DNA of 56,767 nt from an uncultured bacterium (GTDB lineage Bacteria > Verrucomicrobiota > Kiritimatiellia > CAIVKH01). Of the stretch, positions 33,814-43,492 are shown piece after piece. Position numbers and translations under genes: made by a program. Numbering within the stretch: the first letter of the stretch is position 1; each line of letters starts with the position of its first letter. The notes under the pieces are model-generated. The model was not told the origin of the DNA, made no database searches, and worked only from the letters and a program-made list of their open reading frames with translations. The stretch lies in contig CAIVKH010000156.1 of the NCBI GenBank assembly GCA_903906425.1, positions 1-56,767 on the forward strand, written 5' to 3'.

Positions 33814-34698
33814 TTATTTCGCCAGCCCGACGTAATCGGTCGGCATTTCATCGGCGGCCGGGGCCGGCAGCGTGACCTTGCCGGTGGCGGCCCATTCACA
33901 GCCGCGGGCGAGCGTGGACTGGAAACCGACATCGTGCATCTGGTCGGGGCTGTGGCCGAGCGCATCGTGGAAAACGCGGCCCTTCCCAAACGAGATCGTC
34001 ATGAGCTGCGGCTCGTCATGGCCGGTGCCGTTGAACTTCGGATCGGAAAACGCGGTGGCCAGCACGGTGACATTTTCCGCGGGACCGCGGAGGCTGTCAT
34101 ACAATTCATCTTTGCTGTGCAGCCACGACGCGGGCAGGCCCTTTGTGATCGGATGTTCCGTGTCGCGAATGACGACAAGATATTCGTGCTGCGTGCCGTG
34201 ATGTCCGCCGCCGCCGGGCGAGGTATCGCGAACGATCTTGCCATCCTGCCAGTAAAGTTTCGGCCCGGATTTCTCGTTGCGTCCACCCCAGCCGCCGACA
34301 CCGATCATTTCGTTGAATTCCTTCCATTGCGGAAAAGAATTGTCCGCGGCGTGATATGAGACAAGTCCGCCGCCATCTTTCATGTAGCCGAGGAACGCGG
34401 CCTTCACCTCGTCCGGCCATTCCTGGCCGTTGTAGTTCGAAAGAATGACATCGAACTTCTTGAATTCGGGCCGCCACGAATTCCACGCATCCTTCGCGGC
34501 CTTGCTGTCGGGCGTCGTCGAAACGCTCACGTCAAAGCGGCCGGTTTTTTCCAGGATGGTTTTGAGCACCGGCGTGGTGGTTTTCCAACTGTGGTTATTC
34601 TGCCCGTCCACGATCAGCAGCTTGAGCTTGTCCGCGGCGAACGACGGCATTGCAACGGCCGCGCACGCGGCGAGAATCATGATCAGAATTCTATTCAC
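33814..34698 (-). CDS. ThuA-like domain exported protein
   Basis: 294 residues from GTG 34698, set by a strong GGAGGAA 5 nt upstream (34704-34710). Signal peptide about 1-25 (IMILAACAAVAMPSFAAD). The ThuA/trehalose-utilisation fold is marked by KLLIVDGQNNHSWKTTTPVL, FDVILSNYNGQEWPDEVKAAF, GGGLVSYHAADNSFPQW and GRVFHDALGHSPDQM. ThuA-like proteins are class I glutamine amidotransferase-like and common in secreted sugar-modifying sets of PVC bacteria; the biochemical role is unsettled. Divergent from gcvP. Confidence 0.85.
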   Translation of the reverse strand: MNRILIMILAACAAVAMPSFAADKLKLLIVDGQNNHSWKTTTPVLKTILEKTGRFDVSVSTTPDSKAAKDAWNSWRPEFKKFDVILSNYNGQEWPDEVKAAFLGYMKDGGGLVSYHAADNSFPQWKEFNEMIGVGGWGGRNEKSGPKLYWQDGKIVRDTSPGGGGHHGTQHEYLVVIRDTEHPITKGLPASWLHSKDELYDSLRGPAENVTVLATAFSDPKFNGTGHDEPQLMTISFGKGRVFHDALGHSPDQMHDVGFQSTLARGCEWAATGKVTLPAPAADEMPTDYVGLAK

Positions 34699-34723
34699 GC
34701 AAGTTCCTCCGGTATTTTTGTAA

Positions 34724-34772
34724 TTTCCAATCATTGGAAAAGTGCAACAGGCATTCTTCCAATGACTGAAAA
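34724..34772. repeat. Palindrome pair, locus 14 (second copy decayed)
   Basis: Intact copy 34724-34740; the second, 34756-34772, reads CTTCCAATGACTGAAAA. In the divergent region between the ThuA protein and gcvP. The remaining sequence up to 34841 shows no clear feature. Confidence 0.8.
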
Positions 34773-34841
34773 TTTCGCAGCCGCAGAATAGGAAGCGGCC
34801 GCGGCGAGTGCAAGGCGGCAGCGGACACTTCGGGCGGATGC

Positions 34842-34870
34842 TTGCGCGCGCGCGGGACGGTGGCTATCGT
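34842..34870 (+). promoter_or_regulatory. Putative gcvP promoter
   Basis: TTGCGC (34842-34847), 17-nt spacer, TATCGT (34865-34870), with the ATG at 34901 preceded by GGGAGAA. No glycine riboswitch structure is recognised in the short leader. Confidence 0.4.
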
Positions 34871-34900
34871 GAAATTTTTTGTTGGGAGAATATCTATTTC

Positions 34901-37837
34901 ATGACCGCACAACCGAACGACGCTTTTGTCCGCCGCCATATCGGCCCGCAGGCCGACGAACTTGACGCCATGCTCAAGACCATCGGCGTCTCTTCGCTCG
35001 AACAGCTCATTGACGAAACCGTGCCGAAAAATATCCGGCTGAAGAAGCCGCTGAAGACTGGCGGCGGCGAATCCGAGTACGAATTCTTGGCGCGGCTCAA
35101 ATCAATCGCGGCGAAGAACAAGATCTTCCGCTCATTCATCGGCCTCGGCTATTTCGACGCCATCACCCCGTCGGTCATCCTCCGCTGCGTGCTCGAGAAT
35201 CCGAGCTGGTACACGCCATACACGCCTTATCAGGCGGAAATCTCGCAGGGCCGCCTCGAAGGGCTGCTGAATTTCCAGACGATGGTGAAAGACCTCACCG
35301 GCATGGATGTCGCCAACGCGTCGCTGCTGGACGAAGCCACCGCCGCGGCCGAGGCGATGGCGATGTTGCACCGGATGCACGCGCGAACCAGCCGCAAGGA
35401 ATCCGCGGACGTTTTTTTCGTGAGCGATAAAATCTTCCCGCAAACGCTCGATGTGCTTCGCAGCCGCGCGGCGCCGGCCGGTATTCAAATCAAGGTCGGA
35501 CAATTTCGCTCGTTCGAATTCGACGCGTCCATTTTCGGCGCGCTCATCCAGCTTCCCGACGCCGACGGCAACGTCTGCGACATCCGAAACTTCATCACCC
35601 GCGCGCACGACGCTGGCGTGAAAGTCGCCGTCGCCGCCGATTTGCTGGCGCTCACAATCATCACGCCACCCGGCGAAATGGGCGCGGACATCGTCTTCGG
35701 CAGCGCGCAGCGCTTCGGCGTGCCGATGGGATTTGGCGGACCTCACGCCGCGTTCTTCGCGACGCGCAACGAATTCGTCCGCGAAATGCCCGGCCGCATC
35801 ATCGGCGTTTCGGTGGACCGGCTCGGAAATCCCGCGTACCGCATGTCGCTTCAAACGCGCGAGCAGCACATCCGCCGCGAAAAGGCGAAGTCGAACATCT
35901 GCACCGCTCAGGCGCTGCTTGCGAACATCGCCGGCTTTTACGGCGTTTATCACGGCCCGCGCGGCCTGCGCGCGATGGCGACGCGAATCCACGGCCTCGC
36001 CCGCGTGCTCGACGCGTCCGTCCGCGCGTTCGGCGCGCGGCAGGAAAATCCATATTTCTTCGACACGCTGAAATTCATTCTTCCAATGATTGGAAATTCA
36101 CCGGCATCGGAACTTCCAATCATTGGAAAAATCCGCGACGCGGCGCTGAAGGCGAAGATGAATTTCCGCTATGAAGGCGATGACACGGTCATCATCGCGC
36201 TCGATGAGACGACGACGGCGGACGACGTTTCGGAAATCATCGGCATCTTTGCGAGCGCGCTCGGAAAGCCCGCGCCGGAAATTGATGTCGCGGCGGAAGC
36301 CGGGAAGATCGAGCTGAATTATCACGCCGATCTGGCGCGGTCGACGCCGTTCATGACGCATCCGGTGTTCAACACGCATCATTCCGAAACGCAAATGATG
36401 CGCTATTTGAAATCGCTGGAGAAAAAAGATCTCGGCCTCGATGTCGCAATGATCCCGCTCGGTTCCTGCACGATGAAGCTGAACGCCGCGGCGGAAATGA
36501 TGCCGATCACGTGGCCGGAATTTGGAAAGCTTCATCCGTTCGCGCCTGCCGATCAGGCGAAAGGCTACGCGCAAATTTGCGACGAGCTTCAGGACGCGCT
36601 CGCGAAAGTCACCGGATTCGCCGCCGTGTCGCTACAGCCGAACGCCGGATCGCAGGGCGAATATGCGGGTCTGATGACGATTCGCGCATTTCACGCGGAC
36701 CGCGGCGAATCGCAGCGGAACATCTGCCTGATTCCCGCGTCGGCGCACGGAACGAATCCGGCGTCGGCGGTGCTGGCCGGCTTCGAAGTCGTCGTCGTCG
36801 CGTGCGACAAGGAAGGCCGCGTTGACATCGCCGATTTGAAGGCGAAGGCGGAGGCGAACAAGGAAAAGCTCGCCGCGCTGATGGTCACGTATCCTTCGAC
36901 CTACGGAGTTTTCGAGGAAGGTATCGTCGAAATTTGCGAAATCATTCACGTGAACGGCGGGCAGGTTTACATGGACGGCGCGAACATGAATGCGCAGGTC
37001 GGGCTGACTTCGCCGGGCCGCATCGGTGCGGATGTCTGCCATTTGAATTTGCACAAAACATTTGCGATTCCGCACGGCGGCGGCGGCCCGGGCGTCGGGC
37101 CGATCGGCGTGGCGAAACATCTCGCGCCGTTTTTGCCGGGACATTCCGTCGTGAAGACCGGCGGTGAAAAAGCGATTCACGCGGTCAGCGCCGCGCCGTT
37201 TGGCAGCGCGACCATCCTGCTGATTTCGTACGCCTACATTTCAATGCTCGGCGGCGAAGGCATGACCGAGGCGACGAAGTTCGCGATTCTGAACGCGAAT
37301 TACATCAAGGCGCGGCTCGAAAATCATTTCGAGGTCCATTACGTCGGCACGAAAGGCCGCGTCGCGCACGAAATGATTTTCGACCTGCGCCCGCTGAAGG
37401 AAAAATCCGGCGTTGACGAAACGGACGTCGCGAAGCGGCTGATGGATTACGGATTTCACGCGCCGACGGTTTCGTGGCCGGTGCCCGGCACGATGATGAT
37501 CGAGCCGACGGAAAGCGAGCCGAAGTGCGAACTGGACCGTTTCTGCGACGCGATGATTTCAATTCGCGGCGAGATCCAGGCCGTGATCAACGGCGAATCC
37601 GACAAGCTCGACAATCCGCTGAAGAATGCGCCACACACCGCGGCGGAAATTTGCAGCGACGGCTGGGCGCACGCCTACCCGCGCGAACTTGCCGCCTTCC
37701 CGTCGCCCGCGACGCGCGCATCGAAATTCTGGCCGTCGGTTGCGCGAATTGACAACACGCACGGCGACAAAAATCTGGTATGTTCGTGCCCGGACATTTC
37801 GAATTACGCCGTGCAGCCCGCGGCGGACGTCGTCTGA
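34901..37837 (+). CDS. gcvP: Glycine dehydrogenase (decarboxylating), glycine cleavage P protein
   Basis: 978 residues, a fused alpha-beta type P protein. [25 protein letters not shown] is the usual start (split by reading), then [20 protein letters not shown] and [11 protein letters not shown] in the N half. [33 protein letters not shown] and [17 protein letters not shown] (PLP lysine near residue 716) lie in the C half. It decarboxylates glycine and passes the aminomethyl group to GcvH. A palindrome pair adds about 17 residues (LPMIGN...LPIIGK, 394-410) after FFDTLKFI, where homologues have a short loop. gcvT is 10 kb away; gcvH and lpd are not in the window. Confidence 0.95.
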   Translation: MTAQPNDAFVRRHIGPQADELDAMLKTIGVSSLEQLIDETVPKNIRLKKPLKTGGGESEYEFLARLKSIAAKNKIFRSFIGLGYFDAITPSVILRCVLENPSWYTPYTPYQAEISQGRLEGLLNFQTMVKDLTGMDVANASLLDEATAAAEAMAMLHRMHARTSRKESADVFFVSDKIFPQTLDVLRSRAAPAGIQIKVGQFRSFEFDASIFGALIQLPDADGNVCDIRNFITRAHDAGVKVAVAADLLALTIITPPGEMGADIVFGSAQRFGVPMGFGGPHAAFFATRNEFVREMPGRIIGVSVDRLGNPAYRMSLQTREQHIRREKAKSNICTAQALLANIAGFYGVYHGPRGLRAMATRIHGLARVLDASVRAFGARQENPYFFDTLKFILPMIGNSPASELPIIGKIRDAALKAKMNFRYEGDDTVIIALDETTTADDVSEIIGIFASALGKPAPEIDVAAEAGKIELNYHADLARSTPFMTHPVFNTHHSETQMMRYLKSLEKKDLGLDVAMIPLGSCTMKLNAAAEMMPITWPEFGKLHPFAPADQAKGYAQICDELQDALAKVTGFAAVSLQPNAGSQGEYAGLMTIRAFHADRGESQRNICLIPASAHGTNPASAVLAGFEVVVVACDKEGRVDIADLKAKAEANKEKLAALMVTYPSTYGVFEEGIVEICEIIHVNGGQVYMDGANMNAQVGLTSPGRIGADVCHLNLHKTFAIPHGGGGPGVGPIGVAKHLAPFLPGHSVVKTGGEKAIHAVSAAPFGSATILLISYAYISMLGGEGMTEATKFAILNANYIKARLENHFEVHYVGTKGRVAHEMIFDLRPLKEKSGVDETDVAKRLMDYGFHAPTVSWPVPGTMMIEPTESEPKCELDRFCDAMISIRGEIQAVINGESDKLDNPLKNAPHTAAEICSDGWAHAYPRELAAFPSPATRASKFWPSVARIDNTHGDKNLVCSCPDISNYAVQPAADVV
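36080..36129. repeat. Palindrome pair, locus 15, inside gcvP
   Basis: Copies at 36080-36096 and 36113-36129; 16-nt spacer. Translated as [17 protein letters not shown] without frameshift. This frame differs from that used in the acyltransferase. Confidence 0.95.
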
Positions 37838-37856
37838 AAACAGAAAAGGAAGAAAC

Positions 37857-38762
37857 ATGAAAAAATGGATAGTTGCAATTTTTGCCGCCGTGCTGGTCGC
37901 GCCGGCCTTCGCATTCAACACCCTTGAGGAATTGATGAAAGACAGCGCCCAGCGCGATGCCGCTTCGCTCAAGGCCTACATCGCGGAGCATCCGAAGGCC
38001 GATGATGTGAAAATGGCGCAGTCGTATCTCATCCGCAATTTGATCGAGGCCGGCCAGAAGGACGAGGCCGTCAAGCTGCTCGAAAAGAATTATGAGACGC
38101 TGCTCGCCGACAAGAAGAACGCGAACCTGCGCGAATTGATCGGCGGCACCGTGATGCCGCTGCTTTCGATGCAGCTCGAAGACGGCCAGAAGGACAAGGT
38201 GAAGGCGATGATCGAGCGCGTGAAAAAAGATTTCGCCGACGATGAAAACATCGAGCAGATCAAGAAAGCGCTCGCCCAGTTCGAAGGCCAGCTCAACCGG
38301 CCGTCCGCCGGCGACACGATGGAAATCAAATTCAAGGCCGTTGATGGCCGCGACGTTGATCTAGCGGCGATGAAGGACAAGGTGGTGCTCGTGGATTTCT
38401 GGGCGACCTGGTGCGGCCCGTGCGTGCAGGAATTGCCGAACGTGAAAAAGGCCTACGACAAGTTTCACGAAAAGGGTTTTGAAATCATCGGCGTCTCGCT
38501 CGACGACGACAAAGAGAAGCTCGAAAAATTCACGAAGAAGGAAAGCCTCCCGTGGCCGCAGCTTTTCAGCGGCGACGGCTGGGGCGATGCGACCGCGAAG
38601 AAATACAGCATCCAGTCCATCCCCGCGATGTTCCTCATCGGCAAGGACGGCAAGATCGCCGCGGTAAATCCGCGCGGCCCCGGCGCGCTTGAAAAGAAAC
38701 TCGCGGAGTTGCTGAATCTGGAGCCGCTGCGCACGACTTATCCGAAGCCGACGTTCCAGTGA
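37857..38762 (+). CDS. TlpA-like exported thioredoxin-family protein
   Basis: 301 residues from ATG 37857 with AAAGGAAG upstream, 19 nt after gcvP. A signal peptide (MKKWIVAIFAAVLVAPAFA) is followed by a helical domain at about 20-150 and then a TlpA/AhpC-TSA domain with VVLVDFWATWCGPCVQELPN (WCGPC), FEIIGVSLDDDKE and the cis-Pro segment IQSIPAMFLIG. Probably a periplasmic thiol-disulfide oxidoreductase. The helical N-domain is of the kind often attached to TlpA proteins in Bacteroidetes and PVC bacteria. Confidence 0.85.
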   Translation: MKKWIVAIFAAVLVAPAFAFNTLEELMKDSAQRDAASLKAYIAEHPKADDVKMAQSYLIRNLIEAGQKDEAVKLLEKNYETLLADKKNANLRELIGGTVMPLLSMQLEDGQKDKVKAMIERVKKDFADDENIEQIKKALAQFEGQLNRPSAGDTMEIKFKAVDGRDVDLAAMKDKVVLVDFWATWCGPCVQELPNVKKAYDKFHEKGFEIIGVSLDDDKEKLEKFTKKESLPWPQLFSGDGWGDATAKKYSIQSIPAMFLIGKDGKIAAVNPRGPGALEKKLAELLNLEPLRTTYPKPTFQ

Positions 38763-38778
38763 TCCGGGCGTTCCATTC

Positions 38779-39036
38779 TTAACGCGGGCGCCTGCTGCCA
38801 TCCGGCCGCAGCGGATCGAAAAGATATTCGAGGCCGTTGGCCTTGACCTCGTAGATGATCTTCAGCATCTCGCCGAGTTTGCCGGCGGGAAATCCCTTGC
38901 GCGAGAACCAGACGACGTACGGCTCCGGCAAATCCACCAGCAGCGTGCCCTTGTATTTTCCGAACGGCATCCGCGTGCGCGCCAGCAAAAGCATGTAGGC
39001 CTGATCGCAATTCTTCGGCTGAAAATCCAGATTCAT
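38779..39036 (-). CDS. DUF3820 family protein
   Basis: 85 residues. RMPFGKYKGTLLVDLPEPYV then VWFSRKGFPAGKLG is the DUF3820 signature, a small soluble family sometimes named putative quorum-sensing-regulated virulence factor, with no established activity. The full family length is present. TATAAG lies 7 nt before the ATG on the minus strand. Confidence 0.8.
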   Translation of the reverse strand: MNLDFQPKNCDQAYMLLLARTRMPFGKYKGTLLVDLPEPYVVWFSRKGFPAGKLGEMLKIIYEVKANGLEYLFDPLRPDGSRRPR

Positions 39037-39043
39037 GTGCAGG

Positions 39044-39049
39044 CTTATA
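39044..39049 (-). promoter_or_regulatory. Possible -10 element 7 nt before the DUF3820 start
   Basis: TATAAG on the minus strand, closest of all candidates to the TATAAT consensus. No convincing -35. Confidence 0.35.
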
Positions 39050-39087
39050 GCTCAATCAGGCCGCGCCGAAAACGCCGGTCACGGATT

Positions 39088-39136
39088 TTTCCAATGATTG
39101 GCAAATCCGGCCGCGCAAAGTTCCAATCATTGGAAG
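39088..39136. repeat. Palindrome pair, locus 16
   Basis: Copies at 39088-39104 (one arm change, TTGGCAA) and 39120-39136 with spacer ATCCGGCCGCGCAAA. Lies 43 nt beyond the guaB stop and 51 nt before the DUF3820 start. Confidence 0.88.
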
Positions 39137-39179
39137 AAATCATCGCCGGTTCATTTCGCCGCGCCGGCGCGGGCGGGCA

Positions 39180-40670
39180 TCACGAGCGGTAGTTCGGGGC
39201 TTCCTTCGTGATCGTGATGTTGTGCGGGTGGCCCTCGGACATGCCGGCGGCGGTGATGCGTACGAATTGCGCGTCGCGATGAAGTTCGTCAATCGTGCGG
39301 CATCCGCAGAAGCCCATCGCGGCGCGGAGGCCGCCGCAGAATTGCGTGAGCACCTGCTTGACTGTGCCGGCGAACGGAACCATGCCTTCGATTCCTTGCG
39401 GCACGAGTTCTTCCGTTGAGACCGCGCTTTGTCCGTAGCGCTCGCGGCTGCCCTGGTTGGTTTGCATCGCGCCGAGGCTGCCCATGCCGCGATAGCTGAC
39501 GTATTGGCGGCCCTGATAAATTATTTTTTCGCCGGGCGATTCCTCGGTGCCCGCCAGCACGCCGCCCATCATAACGGTGTCCGCGCCGGCGACGAGGGCC
39601 TTTGCGACGTCGCCGGAATAGCGGATGCCGCCGTCGGCGATCACCGGGATGCTGCCCTGCAATGCGCGCACGCAATCGTACACGGCGCTGATTTGCGGCA
39701 CGCCGACGCCGGTGACGACGCGCGTGGTGCAGATCGAGCCGGGGCCGATGCCGACCTTGACGGCGCCCGCGCCGGCTTTTCGCAAGGCGAGCGCGGCGTC
39801 CGCGGTCGCTATGTTTCCGCCGATCACGTCAATTTGCGGATAGTGCTTCGCGACCCACGCGATCATGTCCAGCACACCTTTCGAGTGACCGTGCGCGGTG
39901 TCAACGACGACGACGTCCACGTCCTCCGTGGCGAGCGTTTCCATGCGGGCGTGGTCGCCGGGGCCGATGGCGGCGGCGGCGCGGAGGCGATATTTCGAGT
40001 CGCGGTTGTAGGTGGGATTCACGTTCTGAATCAGCGAGCGCACGTCGGTGAAACTGTACAGCCCGGTGAGCTTGCCGTTTTTCACGAGCGGAAGCTTGCC
40101 GATGCGGTGCTTCATCATGATTTCGTAGGCTTGTTCGAGCGTCGTGTCCGGTGGCGCCGTGATGATCTTCTTGGTCATCACGTCCGAAATCTTCGTGTCG
40201 AGATTGCGCGCAAACTTGGCGTCGGTGCCGGAGAGAATGCCGGTGACATTTTCTTTGTCGTCGAGAATCGGAAAGCCATTGAACGAGTAGCCGTATTTCT
40301 CGCGAGCCTGTTCGACATCGCGCAGGGTCTGGCCTTCGCGGAACGTCACGGGCTTTGCAATCAGTCCGTTGAGATAGTGCTTCACCGTGCGGACAATTTC
40401 CGCCTGCCTGTGCGGCGTAAGGTTCTTGTGAACGACGCCGATGCCGCCGAGCATCGCGACGCCGATGGCCATCCGGGCCTCGGTGACCGTGTCCATCGCC
40501 GAGCTCAGAAACGGAATGTTCAGGTTGATCCGCGTGGTCAGCCTTGTGGCAAGCGAGGCATCGGGCGGGAGAAAATCGGCGTAGCGCGCGACCAGCGAAA
40601 CGTCATCGAACGTGAGGCCTTCGTGGGGGAAGGCCGACATAAAAGCGTCTAAATGGGTATTCGAACTCAT
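39180..40670 (-). CDS. guaB: Inosine-5'-monophosphate dehydrogenase
   Basis: 496 residues. [14 protein letters not shown] opens the (beta/alpha)8 barrel, followed by [20 protein letters not shown]. Tandem CBS domains occupy about 100-220 ([20 protein letters not shown] and [15 protein letters not shown]). The active-site loop is [20 protein letters not shown] with the catalytic Cys, and the phosphate and flap regions are [20 protein letters not shown] and EGMVPFAG. It oxidises IMP to XMP with NAD+, the committed step of GMP synthesis. The promoter and AAAAGGAA precede the ATG. Confidence 0.95.
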   Translation of the reverse strand: MSSNTHLDAFMSAFPHEGLTFDDVSLVARYADFLPPDASLATRLTTRINLNIPFLSSAMDTVTEARMAIGVAMLGGIGVVHKNLTPHRQAEIVRTVKHYLNGLIAKPVTFREGQTLRDVEQAREKYGYSFNGFPILDDKENVTGILSGTDAKFARNLDTKISDVMTKKIITAPPDTTLEQAYEIMMKHRIGKLPLVKNGKLTGLYSFTDVRSLIQNVNPTYNRDSKYRLRAAAAIGPGDHARMETLATEDVDVVVVDTAHGHSKGVLDMIAWVAKHYPQIDVIGGNIATADAALALRKAGAGAVKVGIGPGSICTTRVVTGVGVPQISAVYDCVRALQGSIPVIADGGIRYSGDVAKALVAGADTVMMGGVLAGTEESPGEKIIYQGRQYVSYRGMGSLGAMQTNQGSRERYGQSAVSTEELVPQGIEGMVPFAGTVKQVLTQFCGGLRAAMGFCGCRTIDELHRDAQFVRITAAGMSEGHPHNITITKEAPNYRS

Positions 40671-40693
40671 GACATGTTCCTTTTGCCCGCCGC

Positions 40694-40722
40694 ACCATGC
40701 CCGCCGATCCGCAATGCGTCAA
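40694..40722 (-). promoter_or_regulatory. Putative guaB promoter
   Basis: Minus strand TTGACG (40722-40717), 17-nt spacer, CATGGT (40699-40694), leader of about 20 nt containing AAAAGGAA. Confidence 0.45.
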
Positions 40723-40752
40723 TGGAATATCGCGCGATGACAATCCACCGGC

Positions 40753-40758
40753 TATGTT
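40753..40758 (+). promoter_or_regulatory. Possible -10 element 6 nt before the cysteine desulfurase start
   Basis: TATGTT then 6 nt then GTG 40765. The -35 region is poor. Confidence 0.3.
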
Positions 40759-40764
40759 GCCGGC

Positions 40765-41856
40765 GTGATTTATCTCGATAACAACGCGACGACGCGGCTC
40801 GACCCGGAAGTCCGGCAGGCGATGCTGCCGTTTCTCGACGATCAGTTTGCGAACCCGTCAAGCCCATACACCTTTGCGCGCGCCGCGGCGCTGGTGATTG
40901 CGCGGGCGCGGGAAAATGTCGCAAAACTTCTGGGCGCGCTGCCGGAGGAAATTCATTTCACGTCGGGCGGAACCGAAGCCAACAACACCGCGTTAAATCA
41001 TCTGCTCGCGACGGACGGCGGAATGCTGGCGCTCTCAACCGTCGAACATGCGAGCGTCCGAAACTTCGCGTTGCATCGCGAAAAAGGCGGCGCGCGGTTG
41101 CAGTGGGTCGGCGTGGACCGGCGCGGGCAAATCGCAAGTCCGGCGGATTCGCCCGCGCCGCTTGCATTGATGTGGGCCAACAACGAAACGGGAGTGATTT
41201 TTCCGGTGGCAGAATTTGCGCGCTCGCGGCGCATCCACGCCGACTCGGTACAGGCGGCGGGAAAAGTTCCGCTGGGCCTTGCCGCCTCCGGCGTCGAGAC
41301 AGCCGCGATGTCGGCGCACAAAATTCACGGGCCGAAAGGCACCGGCGCGCTGTACGTGCGGAAAGGAACGAAGTTCGAACCGTATTTGATCGGTGGCGAT
41401 CAGGAAGGCGGCGTGCGCGCCGGAACGGAAAATGTCGCAGGGATTGCCGGTTTCGGAAAAGCCGCCGAACTTGCGCTGGTAAATCTCGAAAAGATGGAAT
41501 CGGTTGTCCTCCCGCTGCGCGATGAACTCGAAGCGCGGTTGCTCGATGCGATTTCCGACATCGCCATCGCCGGCAGCGAATCGCCGCGGATTCCAAACAC
41601 TTCGATGTTTTTGATTCCCGGCTGCGAAACGGAGGCGTTGATTGCGTTGCTGGACATGGAGGAAATTTGCGTTTCGTCGGGCAGCGCGTGCGCGTCCGGG
41701 GCTCACGAGCCGTCGCATGTTTTGCGCGCGATGGGTTTGCCCGTCGAGGCGAATGTCGCGACGCTCCGAGTGAGCCTGAGCCGGTTCACGACGCGGCGGG
41801 ACATCGAAGCGCTTGCCGCGGTGCTGCCGCGTGCGGTACGAAGTTTGCGCGGATGA
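40765..41856 (+). CDS. Cysteine desulfurase, NifS/IscS family
   Basis: 363 residues from GTG 40765. MIYLDNNATTRLDPEVRQAM is the family start. TSGGTEANNTAL binds PLP. SAHKIHGPKGTGALYVRKG carries the PLP lysine, and SSGSACASGAHEPSHVLRAMG carries the active-site Cys loop (split by reading, C in GSACASG). It mobilises sulfur from cysteine for Fe-S clusters or tRNA thiolation. It is shorter than IscS (404). No iscU or mnmA neighbour is present, so the acceptor is open. The next gene starts 13 nt later. Confidence 0.9.
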   Translation: MIYLDNNATTRLDPEVRQAMLPFLDDQFANPSSPYTFARAAALVIARARENVAKLLGALPEEIHFTSGGTEANNTALNHLLATDGGMLALSTVEHASVRNFALHREKGGARLQWVGVDRRGQIASPADSPAPLALMWANNETGVIFPVAEFARSRRIHADSVQAAGKVPLGLAASGVETAAMSAHKIHGPKGTGALYVRKGTKFEPYLIGGDQEGGVRAGTENVAGIAGFGKAAELALVNLEKMESVVLPLRDELEARLLDAISDIAIAGSESPRIPNTSMFLIPGCETEALIALLDMEEICVSSGSACASGAHEPSHVLRAMGLPVEANVATLRVSLSRFTTRRDIEALAAVLPRAVRSLRG

Positions 41857-41869
41857 GGGGTGACTTCCG

Positions 41870-42739
41870 ATGAAATGGCTTTTCAATCAGAAAAAGTCTG
41901 ACGAACAGAATGCTCCGGCCGCCGCGCCGGACATTCCCGCAAGCAACGATGAGTTTCGCGCCGACGCCGAGCTGGCGGGCGAATTTCAGCAGGCTTTTCT
42001 CAGCCGCTCGTATCCGCAAATCCCGGCGGTCCACGCGCCCGGCCGGCTGCGGCTCGAATTTGCGCACAGTTACCAGCCGGCGATGGCGGTCGGCGGCGAC
42101 TTCTTCAATATCGAGGCCGTCGGTCCGGACGCGGCGGGAATTTTTGTCGCCGACGTGATGGGCCACGGCACGCGCAGCGCGCTGATCACCGCGATCCTGC
42201 GCACGCTGCTGAACGAGTTGCAGCCGCAGGGCCGGCACGCGGCGCATTTCATGCGGCTGATCAACCAGCGGTTCTGCTCGATGCTGCGCGGCCTGCCGTT
42301 CACGTTCTTCGCCTCGGCGTGTTATTTCGTGGCCGACACGACCGCGCGCGTCGCGACCTTCTCGACCGCCGGGCATCCGATGCCGTTCTTCCTGCATCGC
42401 GTCGTCGGTCGCGTCGCGCAGCTGGAGCCGCCGAAGCCGCGCGGCACGGCGCTGGGGATCTTTCCGGACGACGAATACGGCGGCGGTTCGGCCCGGCTGC
42501 AGGACGGCGACGGGCTGATCTTTTTCACCGACGGCGCTTATGAGGCGATGAACGCCGCGGGCGAGGAATTCGGCCTGATCCGGGTCGAGGAGATTTTGCA
42601 GGCGAACATTTATAAATCCGGCGCCGAGATTCTCGCGGCGGTCCGCGCCGGCATCGCCGAATTTGTCGGCACCGAGCCGCTCCACGACGACATCTGCCTG
42701 GTGTCCGCCGATGTCACGACGGCGGCGCGCAAAATCTGA
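41870..42739 (+). CDS. PP2C/SpoIIE-type serine phosphatase
   Basis: 289 residues, soluble. A short variable N-terminus is followed by the SpoIIE phosphatase domain: AMAVGGDFFNIEAVGPDAAG and VADVMGHGTRSALITA hold the metal-binding Asp residues, STAGHPMPFFL is the characteristic mid motif, FTDGAYEAMNAAGEEFG follows, and HDDICLVSADV is the last acidic motif. In partner-switching systems such enzymes dephosphorylate a STAS anti-anti-sigma factor. First of five genes (41870-45800) that together form such a module. GGGGTGA lies before the start. Confidence 0.88.
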   Translation: MKWLFNQKKSDEQNAPAAAPDIPASNDEFRADAELAGEFQQAFLSRSYPQIPAVHAPGRLRLEFAHSYQPAMAVGGDFFNIEAVGPDAAGIFVADVMGHGTRSALITAILRTLLNELQPQGRHAAHFMRLINQRFCSMLRGLPFTFFASACYFVADTTARVATFSTAGHPMPFFLHRVVGRVAQLEPPKPRGTALGIFPDDEYGGGSARLQDGDGLIFFTDGAYEAMNAAGEEFGLIRVEEILQANIYKSGAEILAAVRAGIAEFVGTEPLHDDICLVSADVTTAARKI

Positions 42740-42763
42740 TCGCCCGGGCGGCGGTCATCGTTT

Positions 42764-42844
42764 TTTCCAATGATTGGAAGTTCAACGGGAGTTTTTTTCC
42801 AATGATTGGAAATTCCGCGCCGGCAAATTTCCAACCATTGGAAG
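42764..42844. repeat. Palindrome triplet, locus 17
   Basis: Three intact copies at 42764-42780, 42796-42812 and 42828-42844 (third CCAACCATTGG), each separated by exactly 15 nt. Lies inside the partner-switching gene cluster, upstream of the second promoter. Confidence 0.93.
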
Positions 42845-42874
42845 TGGCGGTGCGGCGGCGCGCGGGTGGCCGCG

Positions 42875-42903
42875 TTGACACTGTTTCGGGCGGGTGTTAG
42901 TTT
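42875..42903 (+). promoter_or_regulatory. Promoter of the STAS-phosphatase-STAS-kinase genes
   Basis: TTGACA (42875-42880), 17-nt spacer, TAGTTT (42898-42903). The best -35 in the window. Leader of about 32 nt to the GTG at 42941. Confidence 0.6.
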
Positions 42904-42940
42904 GCGACATCAGAAAACGAAAGCAATTGAGGCTCGTACC

Positions 42941-43492
42941 GTGCCAGATTTGAAGGCGCCAGAAGACCGTTTATTCGTTGCCATCGCACAGCAGGTGGCG
43001 CTCGTGCGCGTGGAGGGGCGCGGCTCGTTCAAAATCAGCACGCCGTTGAAGCAGTTTGTGCTGGCAGCCATCGAGGGCGGGGCACAGACAGCCGTCGTGG
43101 ATCTCGGGCAGTGCGCGAGCATGGACAGCACGTTCATGGGCGTCCTGGCCGGCGCGGCCGGCCGGTTGAAAAGCCGCAATGCCGGGCGGCTGGTGCTGGT
43201 GAATCTTTCGGCGAAAACCCGCGCGCTGATTGCGACACTGGGCCTCGACCAGGTGGTGGCGGCTTATGACGCGGGCAGCGTGCCGGCCGAGTTTGCGGAC
43301 TTTGCGGGCGCGACGATGAACCAGGTTTCCAGCGGCGGCGAAAGCAAGCGCACGACAACGGAGACGATGCTGGAGGCGCATGAAATGCTGACGAGCATCG
43401 CGCCAGACAATGTGCCGCGCTTCAAGGATGTCCTCGAATTTTTGCGCGAAGATCTGAAGCGCAGGCCGGAGAACAACGGTCTGGCGCCATGA
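42941..43492 (+). CDS. STAS-domain anti-anti-sigma factor-like protein
   Basis: 183 residues from GTG 42941, chosen because the promoter lies just upstream; longer reading would include the palindrome. The STAS fold occupies about 15-110, with VVDLGQCASMDSTFMGVLAG holding the phosphorylatable Ser/Thr (DST) position and RLVLVNLSAKTRALIATLGL completing the domain. A C-terminal helical extension of about 70 residues (TTTETMLEAHEMLTSIAPDN) is unusual. Overlaps the phosphatase gene by 4 nt (ATGA), so the two products are likely made together. Confidence 0.82.
   Translation: MPDLKAPEDRLFVAIAQQVALVRVEGRGSFKISTPLKQFVLAAIEGGAQTAVVDLGQCASMDSTFMGVLAGAAGRLKSRNAGRLVLVNLSAKTRALIATLGLDQVVAAYDAGSVPAEFADFAGATMNQVSSGGESKRTTTETMLEAHEMLTSIAPDNVPRFKDVLEFLREDLKRRPENNGLAP

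Noticed and set aside
34740..34900. Glycine riboswitch upstream of gcvP
   Set aside because: No recognisable paired aptamer structure, and the predicted leader after the promoter is only about 25-30 nt.
42764..42844. CRISPR array (palindromic repeats with regular spacers)
   Set aside because: Never more than three copies, the repeat is only 17 bp, the 15-nt spacers share a GC-rich pattern across loci, and no cas gene is present.
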